From Flavobacterium praedii (GTDB lineage: Bacteria; Bacteroidota; Bacteroidia; Flavobacteriales; Flavobacteriaceae): DNA of 64,000 bases. Positions within the stretch are counted from its first letter, which is position 1. Each line of letters opens with the position of its first letter. The notes under the pieces were generated by a model. The model was not told where the DNA came from and did no database searches. It worked only from the letters and a program-made list of their open reading frames with translations. The stretch covers positions 262,001-326,000 of the forward strand of contig NZ_CP113948.1 of the NCBI RefSeq assembly GCF_026810365.1. Direction: 5' to 3'. Shown piece by piece: positions 42,283 through 52,675 of the stretch. A program made the translations under genes and the position numbers.

Positions 42283-43698
42283 TTATTTGTTTAATTTTCG
42301 TTTTTCATTAAGTTCATCTTCAATTGTTTGTAATTTTTCTTCCGATAATGGATAGAATAAGATGAAAAGTAATGATATGGTAGCTGCTATAGCTGGGAGA
42401 ATACTTAGCATTAATAGTATTCCGTTTTGGGTTGTAATGGATTGTACGACATTAGCTTGGAATCCAAAATAACCTAATAGCCATCCTGTTGCGGCACCAC
42501 CAATTGTCCAGCCAAATTTTTGTGACATCGAAGAAGCCGAAAAAATTAGTCCAGTGGCTCTTCTTCCTTGTTTCCACTCCGAATAATCAGCGCTGTCGGC
42601 ATACATAGACCAGATTAATGGGAAAATACAACCTGCACAAATACTAATCATTACTTGGAAAAGCATTATAAGTACCACATTTTCTTTTCCGATGTAATAG
42701 AAAAATACACTTAAAATTGCGGCTAGTACCATAGCACCAAAAAAGGTTTTCTTTTTACCAATTTTATTAGCAATTGGAGTAGCGGCAATCACTCCAATGA
42801 TGTTGGCAGCTTGTCCCAATACTAAATAAAGTGTGGTTGGAGTCATGGCAAAATTTTCGCCCAAAATATTGAAACTATAACTTATCGTACTGCTAACATA
42901 ATATTTGAAATAATAAACTGCAGCACCGTCACGGATTGAATTGAATACCAAAGCACCAATTCCTGCTCCTAATAATATCCACCAAGGTCTGTTTTTGAGA
43001 AGATCATTTAGATCTTCTTTTAAATTTGGTTTTTCGTCATTTATAGGTTGAACTCTTTCTTTGGTAAGAAAAAAACAAGACCAAAAGAATATTGTAGTGA
43101 TGATTCCAAATACGATTATGGTATACAACCAACCTGTTTTGGAGTTTAGATTTCCACCAAAATGATTTACCAGCGGTTCAATCAACCAAAGTGCCAGTAA
43201 GCTTCCTGCAAAAGCAAAAACCATACGATAGGAAGAAAGAGTGGTGCGTTCTTTTCGGTCACCAGACATTACACCAAGTAAAGAAGCATAAGGAACATTG
43301 ATTACAGAATACACCATCATCATTAAGGAATAGGTAACATACGCATATATTATTTTCCCTTTTTCATCAAAGTCGGGTGTGTAAAAAGTCATGATTCCTA
43401 TTATGGCAAACGGAATGGCTGTCCATAATAAATACGGTCTAAATTTTCCCCAACGGCTTTTGGTACGGTCTGCAAGGATTCCTACCAAAGGATCGAAACA
43501 AGAATCCCATATACGAGTGATTAAAAACATAGTTCCAACCACAGCTGGGGCTATTCCAAATACATCAGTGTAAAAAAACATAAGATACATACTGAAAATT
43601 TTCCAAAACATGGAGGAAGCTGCATCGCCAAGTCCGTAACCAACTTTTTCTTTTATGCTAATTTTATGTTCCATTATTTTTTTAGGGTTTGTAGTCAT
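42283..43698 (-). CDS. MFS sugar:cation symporter (GPH family)
   Basis: The 471-residue inner-membrane transporter has about 12 predicted helices. The N-terminal KEKVGYGLGDAASSMFWKIF and the loop GILADRTKSRWGKFRPYLLW are typical of the glycoside-pentoside-hexuronide group. It has a duplicated start: MEHKISIKEKV (internal Met 9) is the common family start, while the ORF opens at MTTNPKKI. Its position between the periplasmic GH26 and the mannobiose enzymes makes mannobiose the likely cargo. It lies 5 bp after the GH26 gene. Confidence 0.9.
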   Translation of the reverse strand: MTTNPKKIMEHKISIKEKVGYGLGDAASSMFWKIFSMYLMFFYTDVFGIAPAVVGTMFLITRIWDSCFDPLVGILADRTKSRWGKFRPYLLWTAIPFAIIGIMTFYTPDFDEKGKIIYAYVTYSLMMMVYSVINVPYASLLGVMSGDRKERTTLSSYRMVFAFAGSLLALWLIEPLVNHFGGNLNSKTGWLYTIIVFGIITTIFFWSCFFLTKERVQPINDEKPNLKEDLNDLLKNRPWWILLGAGIGALVFNSIRDGAAVYYFKYYVSSTISYSFNILGENFAMTPTTLYLVLGQAANIIGVIAATPIANKIGKKKTFFGAMVLAAILSVFFYYIGKENVVLIMLFQVMISICAGCIFPLIWSMYADSADYSEWKQGRRATGLIFSASSMSQKFGWTIGGAATGWLLGYFGFQANVVQSITTQNGILLMLSILPAIAATISLLFILFYPLSEEKLQTIEDELNEKRKLNK

Positions 43699-43703
43699 GG
43701 GGT

Positions 43704-44849
43704 TTATTTTTTATATAGATTTATTTTTGCAGCCTCTTTTTCAAAAAGAATATTGTCAAGATTGTAAAATTGAATAAAATCTTTTTCACTCACTTGTCCT
43801 TTGAAGGGGGCGTAATAATGCATTTTTTGTTCTTTTTCCTGCCAGCCGTGGTTTCTCCAAACTAAGGCATAGGAGATTTTGTAGGATTCCATAGCTTTCA
43901 TCAAAGTATCTGTCCACCATTTGTCATACGGAATAGCTTCGTATCCTGTTTCGGCAAAGGCGATGATTTTATGTTGTTCTTTTGCAATTTTGTCTATTAT
44001 TCCAAATTGTCGTTGGCAATTGTCCACAAAGGAATTGTCTTTCAAAGGGTCGTTATATTGGTATTTGTCAAAGCTTAAAACATCAGCATAATCAGAACCT
44101 GGATAATATTCTAGAAAGTCTTCTTTTGAAGCGAAATCGGCGGTATTGTATACATAAATTAAATTATGAACGCCTTTCTTTTGTAGATAATCAATAGTAA
44201 ATTTCCAAAGGGTTTTAAACTCTTCAGGGCTTCCATTGTTTTTGCACCACCAAAACCAGGTTCCGGTAAGTTCATGAAACGGACGATATAGCAAAGGGAT
44301 TGGATTTCCTTTTTTGTCTTTCAACGTTAAAATGTATTTTGCGGCTTCATCCAACCAGGCTTTGTATTTTTCATGACTTACGCCTCCAGGTAATGCAGAA
44401 GCTAATGATTTTGGGGTAGTATCCCAAGCATCTTTGCCAGTTAAAGGATTGTTATAATGCCAACTGATAGTAATAACACCACCTCTATTGTATCCATCAA
44501 TGATGTATTGTCTCATTTTGTCAAAAGGAATGCCGTCAATATTCTTGTCGGATTTAGTTTCTAAGCCACCCAAATCCCAACCATACACAGCTGGAAAGTC
44601 TCCAACAACGTCTTTTACATCACTTCTTCCTGCTTCGTATTTCCAGTTAACTCCGTAAGCCAAATCGTCTTGATGACCAAATAATACACCTCTGTTTGCT
44701 GTTTTATACAAATTTTGGTATAATTGAATGGTTTTTTTTGTCGCTTTTTTGTCAGATAATGATAATTTAGTACTAGCTGTTTGTGAGAAAACAGAATATA
44801 ACGTGCTAAAAGCAAATAAAATACTTAATATAGTTTTTGGTTTTGGCAT
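43704..44849 (-). CDS. GH26 beta-mannanase, signal-peptide type
   Basis: The 381-residue enzyme has a plain signal peptide (to about VFSQ, residue 23) and no lipobox, so it is likely periplasmic or secreted, unlike the lipoprotein GH26 at the other end of the operon. The acid/base is Glu193 in RPFHELTGTWFWW and the nucleophile Glu300 in IIAFAETGYE. Short-chain activity, producing mannobiose for the MFS carrier encoded 5 bp downstream, would fit this position. It is the first gene of the minus-strand mannan operon, divergent from the AraC regulator gene (277-bp gap). Confidence 0.93.
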   Translation of the reverse strand: MPKPKTILSILFAFSTLYSVFSQTASTKLSLSDKKATKKTIQLYQNLYKTANRGVLFGHQDDLAYGVNWKYEAGRSDVKDVVGDFPAVYGWDLGGLETKSDKNIDGIPFDKMRQYIIDGYNRGGVITISWHYNNPLTGKDAWDTTPKSLASALPGGVSHEKYKAWLDEAAKYILTLKDKKGNPIPLLYRPFHELTGTWFWWCKNNGSPEEFKTLWKFTIDYLQKKGVHNLIYVYNTADFASKEDFLEYYPGSDYADVLSFDKYQYNDPLKDNSFVDNCQRQFGIIDKIAKEQHKIIAFAETGYEAIPYDKWWTDTLMKAMESYKISYALVWRNHGWQEKEQKMHYYAPFKGQVSEKDFIQFYNLDNILFEKEAAKINLYKK

Positions 44850-45126
44850 TTTTTTAGAAATAAATTTTGGTTGGTTTGAATTTGTATTTTTAATTAATTG
44901 GTATTCAATTCAATTGTTTAAAAATCATAAAAAATAATTTGCGATTTTACTAATTATTTGTCAAAATGTTAAAAAAAATAATGCTTTAAAATGATCTTTG
45001 TTTTTTAAGAGTATTATTTTTTACAATAATAGAATTTCACTTTTCAAAGATAAAGTAATAACATGTGTTGAATTAATATTATTTTATCAATTTTATATCT
45101 TATTATTGCAAATAAAAAAATGAATT

Positions 45127-46005
45127 ATGAGCGCTTTTAAAAATTTTCATAGAGAGATAGTTCCACTTGCTGCACAGGATAGTTTTTTGGTTTTTGATAG
45201 AGTGAAAGATGAATTTGATTATCCAGTGCATTATCATCCAGAATTTGAAATTAATTTTATACTGAACGGAAAAGGAGTGAAACGTGTCGTAGGTGACAAT
45301 ATAGAAGAGATTGATGACATCGAGTTGGTGTTGGTCGGACCTAATTTATACCACGGTTGGGAGTTGAATAAATGTAAAAACAAAGAAATTCACGAGATAA
45401 CAATTCAATTTCATAATGATCTTTTTCATGACTCATTGTTGTCTCGACGAATTATGACACCTATAAAGGAGATGTTCAATCGTTCTGTACATGGTATTTT
45501 ATTTTCAAATCAAGTAGCCGAAATGCTTACTCCGCGATTAATAAAGATATCCAAGTTGGATGGGATGGATTATTTTCTTGAAATCATCTCTATACTGTAT
45601 GATCTTGCGAACTCCCGTAATCAAAGGCTTTTGTCTACTTTTACTGTTGAAAATGATACTTTTGAAGAGTACGATAAGATGAAATTAATCTATGATTATA
45701 TTCAAAAGAATTTTGCCGAAAAATTATCATTGGAAGAAGTAGCGGGAATTGCTAATATGACCACTATATCTTTTAATAGATTTATTAAAAAAAGAACAGG
45801 AAAAACTTTTGTCAATTATATTAATGACATTCGAATTGGGTATGCAGCAAGGTGGCTAGTAGAGAAGGATCTTAGTGTTTCTGAGGTTGCATTCAAATCT
45901 GGGTTTAATAATATAGCGAATTTTAATCGAAGTTTTAAGGCTTTTAAAAAATGCACACCTAGTCAATATCGTGATGATTTTTCTGGGTTAAAGAGAATTC
46001 TGTAA
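45127..46005 (+). CDS. AraC-family transcriptional regulator
   Basis: The 292-residue protein has an N-terminal cupin-like sugar-binding domain (about residues 15-140, with HYHPEFEINFILNGKG). Two C-terminal helix-turn-helix motifs (about 185-285: SLEEVAGIANMTTISFNRFIKK, then VSEVAFKSGFNNIANFNRSFK, and PSQYRDDF) complete it. It is encoded between the divergent mannan operon and the SusCD operon, so it is the likely activator of both. A sugar released from mannan would be the ligand. Its own gene is followed by a terminator at 46026-46064. Confidence 0.93.
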   Translation: MSAFKNFHREIVPLAAQDSFLVFDRVKDEFDYPVHYHPEFEINFILNGKGVKRVVGDNIEEIDDIELVLVGPNLYHGWELNKCKNKEIHEITIQFHNDLFHDSLLSRRIMTPIKEMFNRSVHGILFSNQVAEMLTPRLIKISKLDGMDYFLEIISILYDLANSRNQRLLSTFTVENDTFEEYDKMKLIYDYIQKNFAEKLSLEEVAGIANMTTISFNRFIKKRTGKTFVNYINDIRIGYAARWLVEKDLSVSEVAFKSGFNNIANFNRSFKAFKKCTPSQYRDDFSGLKRIL

Positions 46006-46320
46006 CAATCATTTGATTTTCTGTTAAAAATGCTCCTAGAGAAACTTCTTTAAGGAGCATTTTTGTTTTTATAATTAAGTATATGATATATATTGTGGCT
46101 TTTAAGTATTAATAATATAAAAAATTACATCTATAATTTTGTTATGTGTAATTAAATTTTTCATTTTGAAAAAATATTATCATTAAATGATATAATACTA
46201 TTAATTTAATGTTAGCTACTGTTATAAATTTGTTAATTATAAATCATATTTATTAATGCCAATAATAATAGACGAATTACCCTTTCGGAAATTATTAAAC
46301 TTAACTAACAAATTTTTATT
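46006..46320 (+). other. 315-bp region before susC: terminator, weak promoter, no gene
   Basis: Apart from the terminator (46026-46064) and a candidate -7 box TAAATTTG at 46225-46232, about 90 nt before the susC ATG, nothing else is evident. It is very AT-rich and has no ORF. Confidence 0.5.
46026..46064 (+). terminator. terminator after AraC gene
   Basis: AAAAATGCTCCT pairs with AGGAGCATTTTT, followed by GTTTTT. Confidence 0.85.
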
Positions 46321-49300
46321 ATGAAAAAATTATTGTCCAACTTAATTCATTGGAAAGTTAACCACAGAAAGGTTCCATTGATGTTTTTATTACTAACCTG
46401 TGGAATAATGAATGCACAACTTAAGGTGCAAGGTGTTGTTACTGATTCTAATAATCTTCCATTGTCTGGAGTTAATATCAAACAAGACGGTTCTTCTCAA
46501 GGGGTTTCTTCTGGTTTTGATGGTGCTTACGCAATCGATGTACCTGCAACTGCAACTTTGACTTTTACATTCATCGGTTTTGATACTAAAAAAGTAGCTG
46601 TAAAAGGAAATGCTAAGCAGAATGTAACCTTAACTTCTTCTTCAGAAAACTTGAAAGAAATCGTTGTAATTGGATATGGTACTCAAAAAAGAGGAAATCT
46701 TAATGGGTCTATATCTTCCGTAAGAGCAAAAGACATTGAAAACCTAAAAGTAGTAAGTGTAGATCAAATGCTGCAGGGTAAAGCTTCTGGGGTATCGGTC
46801 TCTAATAATAGTGGTGCTCCTGGGGGGGCTGCATCGGTTAGGATTCGAGGAACTACTTCTATTTCTGGAACTAATGAACCTCTATATGTAATTGATGGAA
46901 TTCCTGTTTCTGGTGATGCCACGGGTAAATCATCTAGTGGCCAAGCATTGGTAGGGAAAGAAGGATTTTCCTCAACAGGTGGTGGAGGTAATAATGCAGT
47001 TAGCCCATTATCTATGTTAAATCCAAGTGATATTGAGTCTATTGATATCTTAAAAGATGCATCTGCAACAGCAATTTACGGTTCTAGAGGTGCTAATGGG
47101 GTTATTATAATCACAACCAAAACTGGTAAAAAAGGAGGTGGTAAGATTGCTTATGAAGGATATACTTCAATAAGCTCAAACTACAAAACTTTGGACGTTA
47201 TGAACTTGCAACAATTTGCAACAAACAAAACCAATTTGGCTAATTTGTATGGTTACGAAACACGTCCTGAATTTTCACACCCAGAATTGTTAGGCAAGGG
47301 AACAGATTGGCAGGATGAAGTCTATAGAACTGCGGTTTCTAGAAGTCATCAATTGTCCTTTTCTGGAGCCAAAGAAGGTTCTAGTTATTATTTGTCTGGA
47401 GGATATTTAGATCAAGAAGGTACAATTATCGAATCTGGTTTGAAAAGATATACAATTCGTTTGAATGTGGATTCAAAAATCAGAAGTTGGTTGCGAATAG
47501 GATCAAATCTATCCTCTGGTATTACGGATGAAAAGGTTACTGTAAATCAAAGTTTTCAAGGGCTTATAAGTAACACTTTAATGCAATCTCCTGATATACC
47601 AGTGCGTAATCCTGATGGGACTTTTGCAGGACCACCATCTGCAGACCAAAGTGTAACATATTATAATCCTGTTGGTGAAGCTTTGACTAGGGATAATAAA
47701 TTGAATAGGAAAAACTTTTTAGGAAATATATATGCTGAATTTTCAATAATTGAAGGTTTAAAATTTAGAACTGAGTTTGCTGCAAACACAGAATATTCTA
47801 AAAATGAAGATTTTAGACCATCTTACAAATGGGGATCACAAGTGAATCTATTAGCGGATTTGGATACTAGAAATCAAAATTGGTATTCTACCAATTTTAA
47901 AAACTTTTTGACTTACGATAAAACTTTGGGTAAACATCATTTTACTGTTTTATTAGGACAAGAAGCGAACGACAGTCACTGGGAAGGTGTAGTTACTTCT
48001 TCTCAAGGATTCAAAAGTAATGACGTTCACACTATCAATTTGGCCGATCCAAAAAACAATACGGTTACAGGTTATAAAGGGAGTGCGTCTTTGGCATCAA
48101 TTTTTGGACGTATTATCTATGATTTTGATAATAAATATAGCATTATGGGATCTATCAGGCAAGATACGTCATCTAAATTTGATCCAACTACAGAGAATCA
48201 AACTGGTACATTTAAATCAATTTCTGGTTCTTGGAAACTTTCTAATGAATCATTTATGGAGAATACCCGTAAATATGTGGATAATATCAAATTCAGATTA
48301 GGGTATGGGGAAACAGGTAATCAACAAATTGAGAATAATAGATATACAGCTATGTTAGCTACTCAAAATTCTGGTTTAGGTAGCGGTTTCTTAGTGTCCA
48401 ATTCTCCAAATCCTGATTTAACTTGGGAGTCATTAAACCAAACAAACTTAGGTATTGATTTTACTTTGTTTGATTCAAGTTTTAATGCAAGTATTGACTT
48501 TTATGATAAAAAATCGGAAGGATTTTTATTCCAAGTTCCATTGCCAATTTACCTTACAGGTGGAGGAGGTCAATATGGTGGAATTTCTGCACCTTACTCT
48601 AATTTAGGAGTAATGGACAACAAAGGATATGATATTACTGTTGGCTATACTTTGAAGGGGAATGGTATTTTTAATTGGGATTCATCATTCAACTTTTCGC
48701 ATTATTCAAATAAATTAGTTGAAATGCAAAATGGTGTTGTGTTAACTCAACAGGTAAACACTAATGGTTACCAACCTGTTGTTGTTACTAATACAGTTGT
48801 AGGGCAACCAATTGGTATGTTTTATGGATATGTTACTGATGGTATTTTTAATGATTTGAATACTTTAAATGCAGCGCCATTACAATTTGGCCAAGCTGTG
48901 GGTACTGGTGCTGGCGAAACATATCTTGGGGATATTAAATACAAAGATGTGAATGCAGATGGGGTTATAGATGCCAAAGATAAAACGTTAATAGGATCAC
49001 CACACCCTAAATTTACTTATGGATTCACAAATAATTTTAAATATAAAAACTTTGATTTATCATTATTCATACAAGGTTCTTATGGGAATGATATTATGAA
49101 TCTAACTAGAAGAGCAGGAACAACAAATGCTTCATTATATGAGAATCAATTAGTGGAAGCATCTAACTATTGGACTCCTACTAATACCAATACAAACATT
49201 CCAAGACCAATTGACAATACGGCTAATAATAACCTTCTTATCTCAGATCGTTATATTGAAGATGGCTCTTATTTGAGAATTCAAAACTTAACTTTTGGTT

Positions 49301-49509
49301 ATTCATTGCCTCAAGATTTAATTACAAAATTAAAAATGTATAGATTAAGACTGTATGGTTCAGCTCAAAACCTATATACTTTTACGAACTATTCTGGTTA
49401 TGATCCTGAAATTGGTTCTTTCAATCAAAATCCACTTTTAGCGGGTATTGATAATGGAAGATACCCTTCGCCTAGAATGTATTCATTAGGACTTAACGTA
49501 GAATTTTAA
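46321..49509 (+). CDS. SusC/RagA TonB-dependent transporter of mannan locus
   Basis: The 1062-residue outer-membrane transporter has a signal peptide (to about NAQ, residue 32) and a carboxypeptidase-like domain (about 35-110, VQGVVTDSNNLPLSGVNIK). The plug follows (about 120-270, with EIVVIGYGTQKRGNLNGSI, then ILKDASATAIYGSRGANGVIII), then a long barrel ending in Phe (YSLGLNVEF). There is no STN domain, so it is not wired to a FecR/ECF pair, in keeping with control by the AraC regulator upstream. It imports mannan-derived oligosaccharides together with the SusD lipoprotein encoded 10 bp downstream. Confidence 0.96.
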   Translation: MKKLLSNLIHWKVNHRKVPLMFLLLTCGIMNAQLKVQGVVTDSNNLPLSGVNIKQDGSSQGVSSGFDGAYAIDVPATATLTFTFIGFDTKKVAVKGNAKQNVTLTSSSENLKEIVVIGYGTQKRGNLNGSISSVRAKDIENLKVVSVDQMLQGKASGVSVSNNSGAPGGAASVRIRGTTSISGTNEPLYVIDGIPVSGDATGKSSSGQALVGKEGFSSTGGGGNNAVSPLSMLNPSDIESIDILKDASATAIYGSRGANGVIIITTKTGKKGGGKIAYEGYTSISSNYKTLDVMNLQQFATNKTNLANLYGYETRPEFSHPELLGKGTDWQDEVYRTAVSRSHQLSFSGAKEGSSYYLSGGYLDQEGTIIESGLKRYTIRLNVDSKIRSWLRIGSNLSSGITDEKVTVNQSFQGLISNTLMQSPDIPVRNPDGTFAGPPSADQSVTYYNPVGEALTRDNKLNRKNFLGNIYAEFSIIEGLKFRTEFAANTEYSKNEDFRPSYKWGSQVNLLADLDTRNQNWYSTNFKNFLTYDKTLGKHHFTVLLGQEANDSHWEGVVTSSQGFKSNDVHTINLADPKNNTVTGYKGSASLASIFGRIIYDFDNKYSIMGSIRQDTSSKFDPTTENQTGTFKSISGSWKLSNESFMENTRKYVDNIKFRLGYGETGNQQIENNRYTAMLATQNSGLGSGFLVSNSPNPDLTWESLNQTNLGIDFTLFDSSFNASIDFYDKKSEGFLFQVPLPIYLTGGGGQYGGISAPYSNLGVMDNKGYDITVGYTLKGNGIFNWDSSFNFSHYSNKLVEMQNGVVLTQQVNTNGYQPVVVTNTVVGQPIGMFYGYVTDGIFNDLNTLNAAPLQFGQAVGTGAGETYLGDIKYKDVNADGVIDAKDKTLIGSPHPKFTYGFTNNFKYKNFDLSLFIQGSYGNDIMNLTRRAGTTNASLYENQLVEASNYWTPTNTNTNIPRPIDNTANNNLLISDRYIEDGSYLRIQNLTFGYSLPQDLITKLKMYRLRLYGSAQNLYTFTNYSGYDPEIGSFNQNPLLAGIDNGRYPSPRMYSLGLNVEF

Positions 49510-49519
49510 AAATAAAAAA

Positions 49520-51112
49520 ATGAAATATAAAACTTTTTTTAGTACCTATAAATTGCTGAGTGCAGCAATTGTGTTTTTGGTTTTTGGGTCTTGTAGTGAT
49601 GATTTTACCAATAGACCTTCAGAAGATTCTATAAGTTTAGATTCATACTACTCTACTAACGAACAAGTAGTGGCAGCAACCAATGGTATGTATAGCAGAA
49701 CTTGGTTTCAATTGTTCAATAAATTTTATTGGGCACTAGAAGTGGGGTCTGGAAATATGTATTCTGGTTCACCAGATGTAAGTGGGCTTAGAACTTTTTC
49801 TTTGAATGGGAGTGATCCAGAATTAGAAAATGGTTGGTCATCTTTATGGGCCAATGTGGCTCAAGCTAATGCAATTATCAATTTCCTTGAGTCTAGAGTA
49901 GGTTCCGGAGTTGATCCAAAAGTGTTGCAAAATACTGTTGGAGAAGCCTATTTTATGAGAGCAACTGCTTATTTTTATTTAGTTCGCATTTGGGGCCCAG
50001 TACCTATTATTGAAAACAATTTGGATTATTCTAAGGAACCAGCAATTAATACAAACCCTGAAGTCGATGTTTATAGATTAATTGTAAAAGATTATTTAGC
50101 GGCTATTGATAGACTGGCAGATAAAAAAAGAGGTGCAAACTACAGTGACAATGGACACGTTTCCAAAGGATCTGCCAAAGCATTTTTGGCGAAAGTATAC
50201 TTGTATCAAAAGGATTATGCCAACGCAAAATTAATGGCCGAAAGTGTAATCAATAGCGGAGAGTTTAAATTATTGGGTGGGGATGCATTACCTGGTTCTT
50301 CATTTGCAGATTTATTCAAGTACAAAAATAATAATAATGAAGAATCTATTTTCTCTCTGCAATGGAAAGGCGATGGAAACTATGGCTCCGCGAATAATTG
50401 TAATACACAATTCGGAATTAGTTCTTCAACAGTATCTACTTCAAACGCTTCTTATGGTGGAGTTTTTGGACCTTCACAAGAGGTATTGTCTTTGTATGAA
50501 GCAGGTGATGTAAGAAAACAAGAAACAGTTATGACTCCAGGTGCTATCTATCCAGATATTAAAACTACAACAGGTACAGGTTTTACAGTTCCTGTTGATG
50601 AATCAAACGCACAAAACTCTGGTGGAGGGATCAAGAAATATTGTCTTGGTGTTGTTTCAGCAAACACAGGACCAGCTGATGCTTGGGCTATGATGGATAA
50701 CAATACTTATATTATGAGATATGCTGAGTTATTGCTGATTCACGCTGAAGCCGTTTTGGCCGGTGGCGGAAGCACTTCTGATGCAGGAGCTTTAAATTCT
50801 TTTAATGCAGTAAGAAAAAGAGCAGGTTTATCTACTAAAGCGAGTATCACTGCGGATGATATTTTTAAAGAAAGAAGATTGGAACTTTGCTTTGAAGGAG
50901 ATTATTGGTTTGACTTAGGTCGTATTGACAAAACTAAAGCCATCGCAATTATGTCTGCTCAAAATAGAGGAGATAGAGGTGGAGCAAGATATTATACGCC
51001 TGTTTATTCTGCAGATCATAGCACAAATGACTTTTTTATGGATTATCCAGATAATGATGTAGCCAAAAACCCTAAGTTATTGGAGCCACCTGTTCCTTAT
51101 ACTTTTAAATAA
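49520..51112 (+). CDS. SusD/RagB family lipoprotein of mannan locus
   Basis: The 530-residue lipoprotein (lipobox VFGSC, Cys25, then SDDF, a surface signal) is the oligosaccharide-capturing partner of SusC. TPR-like helices contain GEAYFMRATAYFYLVRIWGPVP (about residues 147-168); the C-terminal RKRAGLSTKASITADDIFKERRLELCFEGDYWFDLGR is the SusD family signature. It lies 10 bp after susC and 9 bp before the glycan-binding lipoprotein gene, in one operon. Specificity is inferred from the surrounding mannanases. Confidence 0.95.
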   Translation: MKYKTFFSTYKLLSAAIVFLVFGSCSDDFTNRPSEDSISLDSYYSTNEQVVAATNGMYSRTWFQLFNKFYWALEVGSGNMYSGSPDVSGLRTFSLNGSDPELENGWSSLWANVAQANAIINFLESRVGSGVDPKVLQNTVGEAYFMRATAYFYLVRIWGPVPIIENNLDYSKEPAINTNPEVDVYRLIVKDYLAAIDRLADKKRGANYSDNGHVSKGSAKAFLAKVYLYQKDYANAKLMAESVINSGEFKLLGGDALPGSSFADLFKYKNNNNEESIFSLQWKGDGNYGSANNCNTQFGISSSTVSTSNASYGGVFGPSQEVLSLYEAGDVRKQETVMTPGAIYPDIKTTTGTGFTVPVDESNAQNSGGGIKKYCLGVVSANTGPADAWAMMDNNTYIMRYAELLLIHAEAVLAGGGSTSDAGALNSFNAVRKRAGLSTKASITADDIFKERRLELCFEGDYWFDLGRIDKTKAIAIMSAQNRGDRGGARYYTPVYSADHSTNDFFMDYPDNDVAKNPKLLEPPVPYTFK

Positions 51113-51121
51113 AAAAACACT

Positions 51122-52171
51122 ATGAAAAATTTAAAAATAAAGCACATATTAAGCATCTTTATGATAGCTTCAATATTTATAAGCCTGTTTTCTTCCTGTT
51201 CAAACGATGATAATAGTAATTCAGTCGGTTCATTGACAGTAACCAGTGTAAGTAAAGCCGAAGCTGGGGATTTAGTCCCTACAACTCTTGGATATCCTGC
51301 TAATATGTATGTGATTCAAGGAAGCGGTTTTTTGGGGGTCAAAAAAATCTATTTTAATGGTGTTGATACGTATTTCAATCCTACATTGGTTACAGATTCA
51401 GCTATTTTTGTAACTATAGATTTAAATACACCATATGCCAATGCATCCAGTGAATTAAAAATAGAGACAACTAATGGCTCAGTTGTTTATCCATTTGTAA
51501 TTGCGCCACCGGCACCCATTTTGAAAAGCTACAACCCAATTAATGCAGCAGATGGAGATGTGGTAACAATTTATGGTTCTTTCTTTTTGAATCCAACTGT
51601 AAAATTTGGAACAACACCCGCAACCGTTATTTCAAGTACTTTGGAACAAATTAAAGTAACTGTCCCTGCAGGGTCTAATGGAAAATACCCTACAGTGACC
51701 ACTATTTCTGGTTCTTCTACTTCTACAGATGCAATAGGTTCAGCTATATATGATGATGCTTTTCACGGTATTGATGGTGTTGGTGGTTGGGGTGTTTCAA
51801 ATACCAATACTGAAAACGCTACACCAGAAGAAGTAGCTCAAGGCGAAAAAGCGATCAAAGTTGATATTACATCTTGGTCTGGTTTTCAAATTGATATGTG
51901 GGCTAATGGTGGACATCCAGTTCCAGCAAATGCTGTAGGGATTAAATTTCAAATGAAATTGAAAACTGCTGCAAGAATGAGAGTTATTGTTGGCGGAGAT
52001 TGGGGACATGAAGTATGGTTTAACATTGCCGCGGATTATGCTACTTATGTTGTAAAATGGTCTGATTTAGGGATGACAGTTGCACCAGCTACTATTGGAC
52101 AATTAGTGTTTGGTAGTGATGGTACTGCAACTACTTTTTATATAGATAATTTAGGATTTGCGTTAAAATAA
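51122..52171 (+). CDS. IPT/TIG-domain surface glycan-binding lipoprotein
   Basis: The 349-residue lipoprotein (lipobox LFSSC, Cys26, then SNDDNS) has two predicted IPT/TIG immunoglobulin-like domains (about 38-128 and 130-200, the second starting PILKSYNPINAADGDVVTIYG). A C-terminal beta domain (about 205-349, GVGGWGVSNTNTENATPE ... GVKFQMKL) is aromatic-rich and may bind glycan. This matches the surface glycan-binding proteins (SGBP-B-like) encoded after SusD in polysaccharide utilisation loci. It would hold mannan at the cell surface. It is followed by a terminator at 52202-52235. Confidence 0.82.
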   Translation: MKNLKIKHILSIFMIASIFISLFSSCSNDDNSNSVGSLTVTSVSKAEAGDLVPTTLGYPANMYVIQGSGFLGVKKIYFNGVDTYFNPTLVTDSAIFVTIDLNTPYANASSELKIETTNGSVVYPFVIAPPAPILKSYNPINAADGDVVTIYGSFFLNPTVKFGTTPATVISSTLEQIKVTVPAGSNGKYPTVTTISGSSTSTDAIGSAIYDDAFHGIDGVGGWGVSNTNTENATPEEVAQGEKAIKVDITSWSGFQIDMWANGGHPVPANAVGIKFQMKLKTAARMRVIVGGDWGHEVWFNIAADYATYVVKWSDLGMTVAPATIGQLVFGSDGTATTFYIDNLGFALK

Positions 52172-52675
52172 AAATTTGGTTATTGTTTATTGAGTTAGTT
52201 TAAGAATTCCCTAATCAAAAGATTGGGGAATTCTTTGTTTTAGGATTAGTTACTTTTTTCTTTTTGCCGTTTTTTAAGTATATTTTGAAAAAAAAGTATC
52301 ACTATCTTTAGTATCAATTAACTAAACTTGTAAGTTAAATTCTTTGTTATTTTGTAAATAATATAAAATAAAAATCCCAATCGAATACCAGTAATACTAT
52401 TTGTGTTTTTATCTTTTGTCTTTGTTTTTTTTACAATCCAATTTAAATAGAAAGAATATATAGTCCATTTAAAATGAGCTAAAAGGGTGGTTTTATTTTT
52501 GAAATCAAACGGTAATTCAATATTAAATAGAGCGATACTGCCATAAATCAAATCATCTAGGTTGAAACAAAATGCCTAAGTGGAAATTATATAAATCAGT
52601 TTAAAACTGCTTGCCGAATAAATTGAAATATGCCGGACAATAGTGTTACATTAAAAAATAATAACATACAAAAAA
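52172..52675. other. 504-bp gap, mostly AT-rich DNA without a credible gene
   Basis: After the terminator (52202-52235) the region has only AT-rich sequence. A 77-codon minus-strand reading frame (52318-52551) lacks an ATG near its start and has an AT-driven composition, so I do not call it. No promoter for the GH27 gene could be recognised. Confidence 0.5.
52202..52235 (+). terminator. terminator after SusC-SusD-SGBP operon
   Basis: AAGAATTCCCTAATC pairs with GATTGGGGAATTCTT (one G-U pair), followed by TGTTTT. Confidence 0.75.

Noticed and set aside
52318..52551. 77-codon minus-strand reading frame in the 504-bp gap before the GH27 gene
   Set aside because: No ATG at its start (TTG only), strongly AT-driven composition, no recognisable domain and no promoter.
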